Assembly: GCA_030430105.1 (NCBI GenBank)
Contig: JAUIFW010000007.1
Coordinates: 1 to 17,857 of the forward strand
Length of the DNA stretch: 17,857 nucleotides
DNA from: a bacterium
GTDB lineage: Bacteria; Patescibacteria; Gracilibacteria; 1-14-2-50-48-13
Direction of reading: 5' to 3'
Below, one piece after another: positions 7,904 to 14,409 of the stretch. Each line of letters starts with the position of its first letter. The first letter of the stretch is position 1. The notes under the pieces were generated by a model. That model saw only the letters and a program-made list of their open reading frames with translations. It was not told the DNA's origin and ran no database searches. The position numbers and the translations under genes were made by a program.

Positions 7904-7923
7904 CACTCGCCAAGAGGCGAGTG
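7904..7923 (-). terminator. 8-bp hairpin immediately after the SLH/RlpA/CAP stop codon
   Basis: CACTCGCC-tctt-GGCGAGTG (minus strand) is a perfect 8-bp stem with a 4-nt loop. It begins 2 nt after the TAG stop and is followed by an AT-rich run (AATTATTAATTTT). It fits an intrinsic terminator with an imperfect U-tract. Confidence 0.6.
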
Positions 7924-7925
7924 CC

Positions 7926-10292
7926 CTACTGTTTTGTAATCACCCCTACACGAAGCCACCCATCCGCATCCTGCACGATTCCCATACCAAGCTCGAAACT
8001 CCCCGTCACTGAGATATTATCGCGGAGCAGAGGCAGTAATTCACTCGTACTTGTCAGTGCAAACACATAGGCCTTGTACGAACCAGCACCTACTTCCTCT
8101 CGAAGGATTTCAAAAATACTCTGCCCATTCACTGAAAAGCTCAAGTCCTTGATCTCGGCCAAGTACGTCGCCCAATTCTTTGCCACAGCCTCAAGCTCAA
8201 GTGATCGGGTGGCTGCACGTCCATCACGATTGAGTTCTTTGATTGCATTGATGATAAACAATGAAGAATCACTCGCATCAAAAGAAGGATTGGAAAAATG
8301 CTGCACATAGTAGTACTTCCTATCTACACCCTGCGCCAAGCCCACACCGAGCAAGGTATTTTTCGGATCAATAATATTGGCATAGTGCCCCGGGCTCTGC
8401 CTCCACCCTTCATACACCGCTTCTATATCGTACTTCGTAGCAAATCCAATATTTTCCGCCACCAAGCTGGTATATCCATAAATATCCTTCCAATCATTCA
8501 CAAATTTCCCTTCCGGATCCTCATGGGCAAAATAATCACGCTTCGCCATATCCACCGCTTTGTGAAAAGCAAGCTGACTAAGTGAATCACTGAGCTTCAA
8601 TCTCGGTGCACCCACGGCATCCCTGTCCACATTCACCCAAGCCAAGATCTGTTCCATATCAGCTCGCACCTCAGCGGGGATATCAAGTTCCACACCTTCA
8701 TCAGCCACCTGCACTAGCCCTGGGTCGCTCGTATCACCAAGAATGTTGGATGGAAGAGAATTATCAGCAGAACCATCCGCAGTGAGTCGAGACACTGCCA
8801 CCTGCTTCCATGTTGTGTATGCATCATGCGCAAACACCGTGGAGCTCTTTGATGCCTTTACAGAAATAAGTACTTCCGAAGAGTCTCGAAACCCAAGACG
8901 AGCCGTAGGAAGTGTTACCTCCTTTTCAAAAGGAAGCGTAAAGAGTTGAGACTTACTACCCTGCTCAACTAAAATCCGGTACACATAGTCACCTACTACA
9001 TCCAACTCAAGTGCAATATCGTTACCATCCCAAGAAGCCGCTACCGTCCCTGATACTTGCGTTGGTGAAAGTGAACGACTCTCCAAGGATCGCACCCACA
9101 CGGGGATTGAGGTTTTCTGACCTTCCACATCTATCTCAAGAGTAAAGTCTCCAGCTTCCTCAAAAAATAGTGGAATTTCGACTCTATTTCCAGAGGCCGT
9201 ATCCGAAGCTGTATATACAGTGCTAGTCCCTCGTTTAATTCGTGCAGAAACATCTGCTCCTGAAGGAGCAGTACCGACAAGCACATGCAGCTCGCCAGGA
9301 ACAAACATAGAAGGAAAGGCACGCTGAAGCTCTATACCACCAAGCTCTGCATACTCCTTCTTCTCAATTTTAGACGTCGTAAACCCTACCTTGTACGCTC
9401 GTCCATCAAAAATTCCCTTACTTGTAGGATGTAGCACACCAAACGCCTTCTTTGTTAGATCCACCAAGCCACTATCTCGAAACGGACCACGGTCATTTAC
9501 ACGAACCAACACAGACTCCAAAGTCTCGTCACTCGCCACCTGAAGCCAAGTACCAAAGCCAAAGCCTGGATGTGCAGTTGAATACAAACTATTGGAGAAG
9601 GTCTCTCCACTTGCTGTAGATTTACCATTGAACGAATCCGCATAATAGGAAACCACACCAGATCGATAATTTGGGAAGGTCTCAAGCCCTTCTTGCTCAA
9701 TATATAAAATACGATAGAGCATCTCCGCCACCAATCCTCGCGTAGCAGGTGTATCTAATGGAATATCACTCGTTCTCAAAAAATCTGTCAGCTGCCGGGA
9801 CTGTGCAAACAACACATATGGAGCGTACCACTGAGCCGTGTCTAACTCATACTCCTCATACAGTGGAGAAGTCTTTGTATACGTCGCTTTCTCACCAATA
9901 GTCACCAAAATCTTCATCACCTCTACCACCTTCACCTGATCCCCAGGGCGAAATTCCCCATCTGGATACCCCTGCACATACCCTCGCTGGAAAGCATCAT
10001 CCACATACTTCGTAAACCATTGTCCTCGAGAGACATCCGGAAATGGACTTGCATTGGCATCCTGAGGCGATCGCTTGTATCCCTCATAGAGCATCTTGAG
10101 CACCTCTGCGCGATTCACAGATTGGTTTGGCCGAAAGGTACCGTCAGGATACCCTTGGATAACACCTTTTTCCTGCAGAAAGCTAAGTGCAGTGTCATAC
10201 TGAGAACCAGCTGGGACGTCAGAAAAAGCTGCAAATGCTACTCCCACAGGGAAAAGAAGAAGTATGCAAAGGATTCGAAAAAACGCTTTCAT
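7926..10292 (-). CDS. SLH - RlpA-like - CAP multidomain cell-surface protein
   Basis: The frame opens at 10310, but the ATG at 10290-10292 gives the signal peptide MKAFFRILCILLLFPVGVAFA and 788 residues; positions below are numbered from 10310. Three SLH repeats occupy about 28-75, 88-140 and 155-205 (GYPDGTFRPNQSVNRAEVLKM; WFTKYVDDAFQRGYVQGYPDG), and would bind S-layer-linked cell wall polymer. A RlpA-like double-psi barrel follows at 218-310, with SYYADSFNGKSTASGE and VRVNDRGPF. Glu236 and Asp273 match the conserved acidic pair of RlpA lytic transglycosylases. Residues about 335-500 look like beta-sandwich modules. A CAP/SCP domain of the YkwD type lies at 550-675, with H583, H596, E619 and H642 as candidate site residues (FAHEDPEG, AENIGF, SPGHYANI). 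Residues 685-794 look like a degenerate second CAP copy. It is monocistronic, with hairpins on its 3' side. A role in wall remodelling is likely. Confidence 0.9.
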   Translation of the reverse strand: MKAFFRILCILLLFPVGVAFAAFSDVPAGSQYDTALSFLQEKGVIQGYPDGTFRPNQSVNRAEVLKMLYEGYKRSPQDANASPFPDVSRGQWFTKYVDDAFQRGYVQGYPDGEFRPGDQVKVVEVMKILVTIGEKATYTKTSPLYEEYELDTAQWYAPYVLFAQSRQLTDFLRTSDIPLDTPATRGLVAEMLYRILYIEQEGLETFPNYRSGVVSYYADSFNGKSTASGETFSNSLYSTAHPGFGFGTWLQVASDETLESVLVRVNDRGPFRDSGLVDLTKKAFGVLHPTSKGIFDGRAYKVGFTTSKIEKKEYAELGGIELQRAFPSMFVPGELHVLVGTAPSGADVSARIKRGTSTVYTASDTASGNRVEIPLFFEEAGDFTLEIDVEGQKTSIPVWVRSLESRSLSPTQVSGTVAASWDGNDIALELDVVGDYVYRILVEQGSKSQLFTLPFEKEVTLPTARLGFRDSSEVLISVKASKSSTVFAHDAYTTWKQVAVSRLTADGSADNSLPSNILGDTSDPGLVQVADEGVELDIPAEVRADMEQILAWVNVDRDAVGAPRLKLSDSLSQLAFHKAVDMAKRDYFAHEDPEGKFVNDWKDIYGYTSLVAENIGFATKYDIEAVYEGWRQSPGHYANIIDPKNTLLGVGLAQGVDRKYYYVQHFSNPSFDASDSSLFIINAIKELNRDGRAATRSLELEAVAKNWATYLAEIKDLSFSVNGQSIFEILREEVGAGSYKAYVFALTSTSELLPLLRDNISVTGSFELGMGIVQDADGWLRVGVITKQ

Positions 10293-10308
10293 AGAGTTAG
10301 ATTCATAC

Positions 10309-10325
10309 ATAGTACCAACACTATA
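10309..10325 (-). promoter_or_regulatory. Candidate promoter(s) of the SLH/RlpA/CAP gene
   Basis: Two overlapping -10 candidates are seen on the minus strand: extended TGG-TACTAT (10309-10317) and TATAGT (10320-10325). The start point would then fall near 10302-10313, giving a leader of only 10-21 nt before the ATG at 10292. No good -35 box is visible. Confidence 0.45.
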
Positions 10326-10354
10326 AAACAGGCTTTGAGAAGGACAATGGACGT

Positions 10355-10379
10355 GTTGTCGTTATTGGTGAATGACAAC
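10355..10379. promoter_or_regulatory. Inverted repeat GTTGTC-n13-GACAAC between divergent genes
   Basis: Two 6-bp half-sites (10355-10360 and 10374-10379) form a perfect inverted repeat in the divergent spacer between the SLH/RlpA/CAP gene and mscS. Such an arrangement can be an operator, but six-base arms also occur by chance. Confidence 0.2.
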
Positions 10380-10414
10380 TATCTATAGGGGCTCCTTCCC
10401 ACGAAGTATGTCAA

Positions 10415-10442
10415 TTGCTTTGCAATACGGAGCTACTAGAAT
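10415..10442 (+). promoter_or_regulatory. Candidate sigma70-type promoter of mscS
   Basis: TTGCTT (10415-10420), a 16-bp spacer and TAGAAT (10437-10442) place the start point near 10449, about 21 nt before the mscS ATG. A small inverted repeat (ATTGC-ttt-GCAAT) overlaps the -35 region. Confidence 0.45.
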
Positions 10443-10469
10443 AGAAGCATCTATACCTTTGGCGTTTTC

Positions 10470-11516
10470 ATGGAATCCCTTTCCCCCTACCTTTCCTACG
10501 TATACCTCGGACATGAGGTACGCACGTACATGACCGCACTCTTTCTCTTTATCGCGATTTTCCTTTCCTTCTATATCTTCCAACACCAGGTACTCACCTA
10601 TGTACGAAAACTCGCAAAGAAGACAAAAAGCACAATGGATGACCTCATTGTTAGTGTCTTTGATACCATTCCCAACTTCACGTATTTTTTTGTTTCGCTG
10701 TATATCGCCCTGCAACTCTTTCACTTACCAGATTCTATAGCAACTGGTCTCTTTATCTTCCTCGCCATATTGCTTACCCACCAAGTAGTGCGCATCACTG
10801 ACGTGGTGCTAGTAGAAACCAATAAAAAACTCATGAATCGGGGACAAGGCACCAAGAGCGCACTCGGGCTCATCAGGTTCCTCGGTAAGATGACGCTCTA
10901 CACCATTGGGTTTCTTCTCATCCTCTCGAATCTTGGTATCGACATTACGTCCCTTGTAACAGGTCTTGGAATTGGAGGTATCGCAGTAGCACTCGCTGTA
11001 CAAAACATCCTTGGAGACCTTTTCTCCTACTTTGCTATCCACATGGATCATCCCTTCTCTGAAGGAGATTTTGTCTCTGTAAACGGCACGTCAGGAACCA
11101 TCAAAAAAGTAGGGGTACGCACCACTCGCATCAAAGCTCTTGAAGGTGAAGAGGTCGTGGTTTCCAATAAAGAAATCACCTCCTCGCAAATTCAAAACTT
11201 TAAGAAACTCAGAAAACGTCGTGTAAAACACGTGATTTCAGTCACCTATGACACGAAAGCTACAACACTCAAGAAAATACCAGCACTACTCGAGTCTTGC
11301 TTTGCAGGCATAGAAGAAATCGAATTCGAACGAGCACATATGTGCATGATGGGCGCATCATCCATAGATTTTGAAGTAGTCTTCTACGTCAACAACCAAG
11401 ACTACCGTCTCTATATGGACGTGCAGCAAGCCTTCCTTCTCAACCTCAAAGCCACCTTTGATAAGGCAAAGATTGAGTTTGCATTCCCTACGCAAACAAT
11501 ACATATAGCAAAATAG
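10470..11516 (+). CDS. mscS: MscS-family small-conductance mechanosensitive channel
   Basis: The 348-residue protein has five hydrophobic helices (about 20-40, 68-86, 92-112, 137-155 and 162-190). The last is the Gly/Ala-rich pore helix of the MscS family (SLVTGLGIGGIAVALAVQNILGDLFSYFAI, residues 161-190). The family beta domain follows (FSEGDFVSVNGTSGTIKKVGVRTTRI, 196-221; EEVVVSNKEITSSQIQNF, 227-244), then an alpha/beta C-terminal domain. E. coli MscS has three helices and 286 residues, so this is a form with two additional N-terminal helices, common in the family. It would open under hypo-osmotic membrane tension to release solutes. The ATG has no Shine-Dalgarno sequence. The TAG stop lies in the stem of a terminator hairpin. 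Confidence 0.94.
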   Translation: MESLSPYLSYVYLGHEVRTYMTALFLFIAIFLSFYIFQHQVLTYVRKLAKKTKSTMDDLIVSVFDTIPNFTYFFVSLYIALQLFHLPDSIATGLFIFLAILLTHQVVRITDVVLVETNKKLMNRGQGTKSALGLIRFLGKMTLYTIGFLLILSNLGIDITSLVTGLGIGGIAVALAVQNILGDLFSYFAIHMDHPFSEGDFVSVNGTSGTIKKVGVRTTRIKALEGEEVVVSNKEITSSQIQNFKKLRKRRVKHVISVTYDTKATTLKKIPALLESCFAGIEEIEFERAHMCMMGASSIDFEVVFYVNNQDYRLYMDVQQAFLLNLKATFDKAKIEFAFPTQTIHIAK

Positions 11517-11534
11517 TGGCTTCGCCACTATTTT
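11510..11534 (+). terminator. Terminator hairpin of mscS, containing its stop codon
   Basis: An 11-bp perfect stem AAAATAGTGGC-ttc-GCCACTATTTT (11510-11520 and 11524-11534) is flanked by A and T runs and can work in both directions. The mscS TAG (11514-11516) lies inside the left arm. Confidence 0.75.
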
Positions 11535-11543
11535 GAAAATGAC

Positions 11544-11676
11544 AAATATCAAATATCAGATAACAAATTTTAAAGTAAAATCAGCGCCTACTCAAAATCA
11601 TTGATCATTCATAATTGATATCTGAAATTTGATATCCATAATTGATATCTGAAATATGATATCTGAAATTTGATAT
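11544..11676. repeat. AT-rich repeat cluster with TGATATCTGAAAT units
   Basis: This convergent intergenic stretch holds three overlapping direct copies of TGATATCTGAAATWTGATAT (11616-11635, 11643-11662, 11657-11676). The first two are spaced 27 bp apart and the last two 14 bp. A near-inverse copy (ATATCAAATATCAGATA) lies at about 11546-11562, pairing with 11660-11676 at 16 of 17 positions. There are no spacers of CRISPR type and no open frame. The spacer between the mscS and VC0807-like hairpins contains nothing else I can recognise. Confidence 0.75.
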
Positions 11677-11680
11677 TTTG

Positions 11681-11704
11681 AATTATTGCGCTAGCGCAAT
11701 AATT
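11681..11704 (-). terminator. 24-bp perfect palindrome at the 3' end of the VC0807-like gene
   Basis: AATTATTGCG-CTAG-CGCAATAATT is a perfect palindrome that folds into a 10-bp stem with a 4-nt loop. The TAG stop of the minus-strand gene (11691-11693) lies at its centre. The following tract on the minus strand (CAAAATAT) is not a strong U-run, so its terminator role is probable rather than certain. Confidence 0.55.
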
Positions 11705-12365
11705 CCTCCACCGGTAGTCCTGTGAGCCTACGAAGCCCCCGAAGCAAGTACCACACCATACAGATCGTCACCACCATGGATGGCAAAGCAATCACTGGAT
11801 AACTGAGAAGTGTAAGCCTACCCAGCTCTTCCGTATATGCGACCGTACCGGGCTCACTTACAACGATCCAAGATGCCAACACAAAGTTGAGGACTGCTGA
11901 AAGTAAAAAACTCGCCACAAGCAAGTATGTACTTCTTCGAAGCACCATTTGAAGTGTTTTTTGATCCTTTCTTGAAACTTTGGAACGAAGATACTGAAAA
12001 TCAAAGGCGTTCTTCAGCAAGCTCTCGAGGACAGGATACGGTGTCCAAAGCGAGACAAACACCACTACGGCAAAAACAAAGGGAACCAACGCTTCCTTCC
12101 AAGCAAGCACAGTGTTGGGAAGCTGTAACAATCCTATTCCTCCAGTCAAAATCACACTGAGAAGCCCCAAAAATGCAATCATGTTGAAAGACCTGCGCAC
12201 CACCACATCCCAAATCCCGTAACATAGTGGAAAGCTAAGTGCCACCACAAGAGCCCATACTGGACCAAGTGACTCTGGGCCAGAGGCACGCATAAGTATA
12301 AAGGATGGGATCACCACATTGATCAAAAGGTTCACCAGAAGATTCTCTCGTTTTGCTTGTACCAT
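11691..12365 (-). CDS. VC0807-like family multi-spanning membrane protein
   Basis: The frame opens at 12383, but a promoter places the transcript start near 12377. I therefore choose the ATG at 12363-12365 (MVQAKRENLLVNLL), giving 224 residues. Numbered from 12383, about six hydrophobic helices lie at 16-32, 40-58, 68-86, 97-113, 152-175 and 190-215. The stretch INVVIPSFIL...LGPVWALVVALSFPLCYGIWDVVVRRSFN...LLSVILTGGIGLL resembles the VC0807 family of membrane proteins, which have no established function. A basic cytoplasmic loop lies at 131-150. It is divergent from the antiporter gene, convergent with mscS and sits among ion/osmotic genes. The family call is from remembered pattern and is moderately sure; the membrane protein call is secure. 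Confidence 0.7.
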   Translation of the reverse strand: MVQAKRENLLVNLLINVVIPSFILMRASGPESLGPVWALVVALSFPLCYGIWDVVVRRSFNMIAFLGLLSVILTGGIGLLQLPNTVLAWKEALVPFVFAVVVFVSLWTPYPVLESLLKNAFDFQYLRSKVSRKDQKTLQMVLRRSTYLLVASFLLSAVLNFVLASWIVVSEPGTVAYTEELGRLTLLSYPVIALPSMVVTICMVWYLLRGLRRLTGLPVEELLR

Positions 12366-12383
12366 AGGAAAAATTACAAACAT

Positions 12384-12411
12384 ATTGTGCGTGCTTTTTA
12401 CAAATGATCAA
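12384..12411 (-). promoter_or_regulatory. Candidate promoter of the VC0807-like gene
   Basis: On the minus strand TTGATC (12406-12411), a 16-bp spacer and CACAAT (12384-12389) fit a sigma70-type promoter. The predicted start point near 12377 lies downstream of the first ATG (12383), which supports the start at 12365. Confidence 0.45.
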
Positions 12412-12443
12412 GCAGCAAGTATTGGCGAGGACAAAAGCTCATG

Positions 12444-12452
12444 TGTTATACT
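12444..12452 (+). promoter_or_regulatory. Extended -10 promoter of the CPA2 antiporter gene
   Basis: TGT-TATACT is an extended -10. A weak -35-like TTGGCG (12422-12427) lies 19 bp upstream. The start point near 12459 leaves a leader of about 18 nt before the ATG at 12477. Confidence 0.6.
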
Positions 12453-12476
12453 ACCTAGAAACCTTAAATAAAACCC

Positions 12477-14276
12477 ATGGAAGGAATCTTTCTCGATATT
12501 GGACTCGTTATTATTTCCGCAGCCCTACTTGGTGTAGTGAGTTTCTTTTTGAAACAACCACTCATCTTGGCGTATGTGGCAGCTGGAATCTTGCTTGGCC
12601 CAACAGTAACAGGGCTTTTGCATGAACCTGAGTTTATCGAGGCTATTTCCCATATAGGAGTGATGCTTATGCTCTTTCTCATAGGACTTGAGATGAACAC
12701 GAGCAAGCTCAAGGACCTAGGACTCGTCTCTCTGGCCGTAGGTATAGGACAAGTCGTCCTAACAGCAGGAGCAGGGTATCTCATTGCAAGCAGCTTTGGA
12801 TATACAGGGCTCGTTGGTGCATATATCGCCATAGCACTTGCCTTCTCGAGTACGGTGATCGCCGTAAAAATCATGTCTGAAAAACGAGATCTCAACTCCA
12901 TGTATGGGCAAATCACCATTGGTGTACTCATCGTACAGGATATTCTTGCGGTACTAGCCCTCCTATCTTTAGGTGGATTCTCAGGTGCAGGAGACAGCTT
13001 TAGTATTATGACCCTTGCAGAGCTGCTCGTAGGTGGAGCCGTCTTGGCAACCATCACCATGCTCTTCTCTCGGTATATTCTCAGTCACCTCTATAGTGCC
13101 ATCGCGACCTCACAGGAGCTCCTAATCCTCTTTAGCCTTTCCTGGTGTTTCATCGTAGCCATCGCAGCAAAGTATCTTGGCTTTAGCATGGAAATCGGAG
13201 CGTTTATAGCTGGTGTAAACCTAGCAAACCTTCCTTACACCTTTGAGATCAACTCGAAAGCAAAGCTTCTTCGAGACTTCTTTATTACCCTGTTCTTCGT
13301 CTCCCTTGGAGCGGGTATGCAATTTGGGGATATTTCAAGTATCCTCCTTCCCTTCCTCACCTTCACCTTCTTTATCCTCATTGGAAACCCAATCATCGTC
13401 ATGTGTATCATGGGAGCTCTAGGGTATGATAAAAAGAACAGCTTCTACACAGGATTGACCATTGCAAACGTCTCCGAGTTCTCTCTCATCCTTATCACGC
13501 TAGGTGCTGGGTTGGGCCATATTGGTCCGGATGTCGTAGCTGCGCTCACCATGGCGACTATCGTTACTATGGTGATCTCTTCCTATATGATCACGTACAA
13601 CTACAGACTCTATCGTGTACTTCGCAAACCACTCAGTATCTTTGAGTTCCGAAAGCGAAAAACAAAGAAGTCCCCTGCCAAATCCATGGAGGACCACATT
13701 ATTCTGCTTGGATACGGAGATACAGGAAAGCAGATTCTCAAACAAGTAGAGACCTTCAAGGAAGACTATGTGGTAGTAGATCATGACAACAAAGTAATCA
13801 AAGAGCTCATTGAAAAGGAGACACCTTGTGTCTTTGGTGACGTAGAAGATGAAGAGCTCTTGGATGAGCTAAGTTTGGAGACCACTGAGGTCATCATCTC
13901 TACCCTACCAAACCATGAGGATAACTACTTCCTCTTCAAGAAACTCAAGGAGATTCCTGAAACAAAGCGACCTATCTGTATCGTGGTGGCACCTACAGGA
14001 CGTGTAGGACTTGATCTCTTTATCCAAGGAGCGGACTACGTCATTGTGAAATCATTCCTCGGTGCAAATCAAGTCTTCCATCTCAATAGAGAACTCTATG
14101 GTCTCACCAAAGAGCACTTCGAAGAGCTCTCAAAGCATAAGGCAGGAAATCCGACACAGAAACAGTGGGCTCGTGATATCGACTACGCTACCTTCCTAGA
14201 AAACCTCAATGGAGTCCGACTAAAGGAACTGCAAAAGAAGCTCAAAAAGAAAAAACAAACAAAGAAGAAGACATAG
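12477..14276 (+). CDS. CPA2-family (KefB/KefC-like) monovalent cation:proton antiporter with TrkA-N domain
   Basis: The 599-residue protein has an N-terminal Na+/H+ exchanger domain of the CPA2 family (about residues 1-380, roughly 12-13 helices). It carries the typical QD pair (154-155, LIVQDILAVLAL), GLEMNTSKLKDLG and GAFIAGVNLA. A Rossmann-type TrkA-N/RCK domain follows at about 406-535, with the GYGDTG nucleotide loop (412-417) and an acidic residue at the end of strand 2 (VVVDHD). The C-terminus (536-599) is charged and ends in a Lys-rich tail. The family exports or exchanges K+ or Na+ for H+ under control of the nucleotide-binding domain. The glutathione-regulated Kef loop sequence is not evident, so I do not assign kefB or kefC. 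The ATG lacks a Shine-Dalgarno sequence. The gene is divergent from the VC0807-like gene and convergent with the MRS2-like gene. Confidence 0.92.
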   Translation: MEGIFLDIGLVIISAALLGVVSFFLKQPLILAYVAAGILLGPTVTGLLHEPEFIEAISHIGVMLMLFLIGLEMNTSKLKDLGLVSLAVGIGQVVLTAGAGYLIASSFGYTGLVGAYIAIALAFSSTVIAVKIMSEKRDLNSMYGQITIGVLIVQDILAVLALLSLGGFSGAGDSFSIMTLAELLVGGAVLATITMLFSRYILSHLYSAIATSQELLILFSLSWCFIVAIAAKYLGFSMEIGAFIAGVNLANLPYTFEINSKAKLLRDFFITLFFVSLGAGMQFGDISSILLPFLTFTFFILIGNPIIVMCIMGALGYDKKNSFYTGLTIANVSEFSLILITLGAGLGHIGPDVVAALTMATIVTMVISSYMITYNYRLYRVLRKPLSIFEFRKRKTKKSPAKSMEDHIILLGYGDTGKQILKQVETFKEDYVVVDHDNKVIKELIEKETPCVFGDVEDEELLDELSLETTEVIISTLPNHEDNYFLFKKLKEIPETKRPICIVVAPTGRVGLDLFIQGADYVIVKSFLGANQVFHLNRELYGLTKEHFEELSKHKAGNPTQKQWARDIDYATFLENLNGVRLKELQKKLKKKKQTKKKT

Positions 14277-14370
14277 GACCCAGGGACTAGAGCAAAAGTC
14301 CTAGGACTTGACTCCTAGACTATATTTTTTCTAGAGAGACCTAGGACCAAAGCCCTAAGACCCAAAACCT
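14277..14370. repeat. CCTAGGAC/CCTAAGACC-type microrepeats downstream of the antiporter
   Basis: The stretch is made of variants of one motif: a perfect 14-bp palindrome AAGTCCTAGGACTT (14296-14309), GACTCCTAGAC (14310-14320), GACCTAGGACC (14338-14348) and AGCCCTAAGACC (14351-14362). The last 12-mer recurs exactly at 15638-15649 inside the SLH gene. Confidence 0.6.
14298..14330 (+). terminator. Intrinsic terminator of the antiporter gene
   Basis: GTCCTAGGA (14298-14306) pairs with TCCTAGAC (14313-14320) with one bulged base and a 6-nt loop, followed by TATATTTTTT ending in six T. The stem is built from the microrepeat family of this spacer. Confidence 0.6.
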
Positions 14371-14409
14371 GAAACGAAAAAAGATCCTTACAGGATCTTT
14401 TTTCGTTTC
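14371..14409. terminator. Bidirectional terminator with 17-bp perfect stem, overlapping the MRS2-like coding end
   Basis: The arms 14371-14387 and 14393-14409 are perfectly complementary around the 5-nt loop TTACA, and the core is AAAAAAGATCC...GGATCTTTTTT. Read on the minus strand it ends the MRS2-like gene; read on the plus strand it is a backup for the antiporter. The gene's TAA lies in the loop and its last codons (KRKKIL) lie in the 14391-14409 arm. Confidence 0.9.

Noticed and set aside
10383..10724. 113-residue minus-strand frame over the mscS start
   Set aside because: It is antisense to mscS and covers its promoter, with charged low-complexity composition.
11544..11676. CRISPR array
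   Set aside because: The repeats overlap or are spaced by only a few bases, occur in both orientations and lack uniform unique spacers; no cas gene is present.
12464..13060. 198-residue open frame on the minus strand
   Set aside because: It lies entirely antisense to the conserved antiporter membrane domain; the composition (Ser/Pro/Thr-rich, no domain) is that of a shadow frame.
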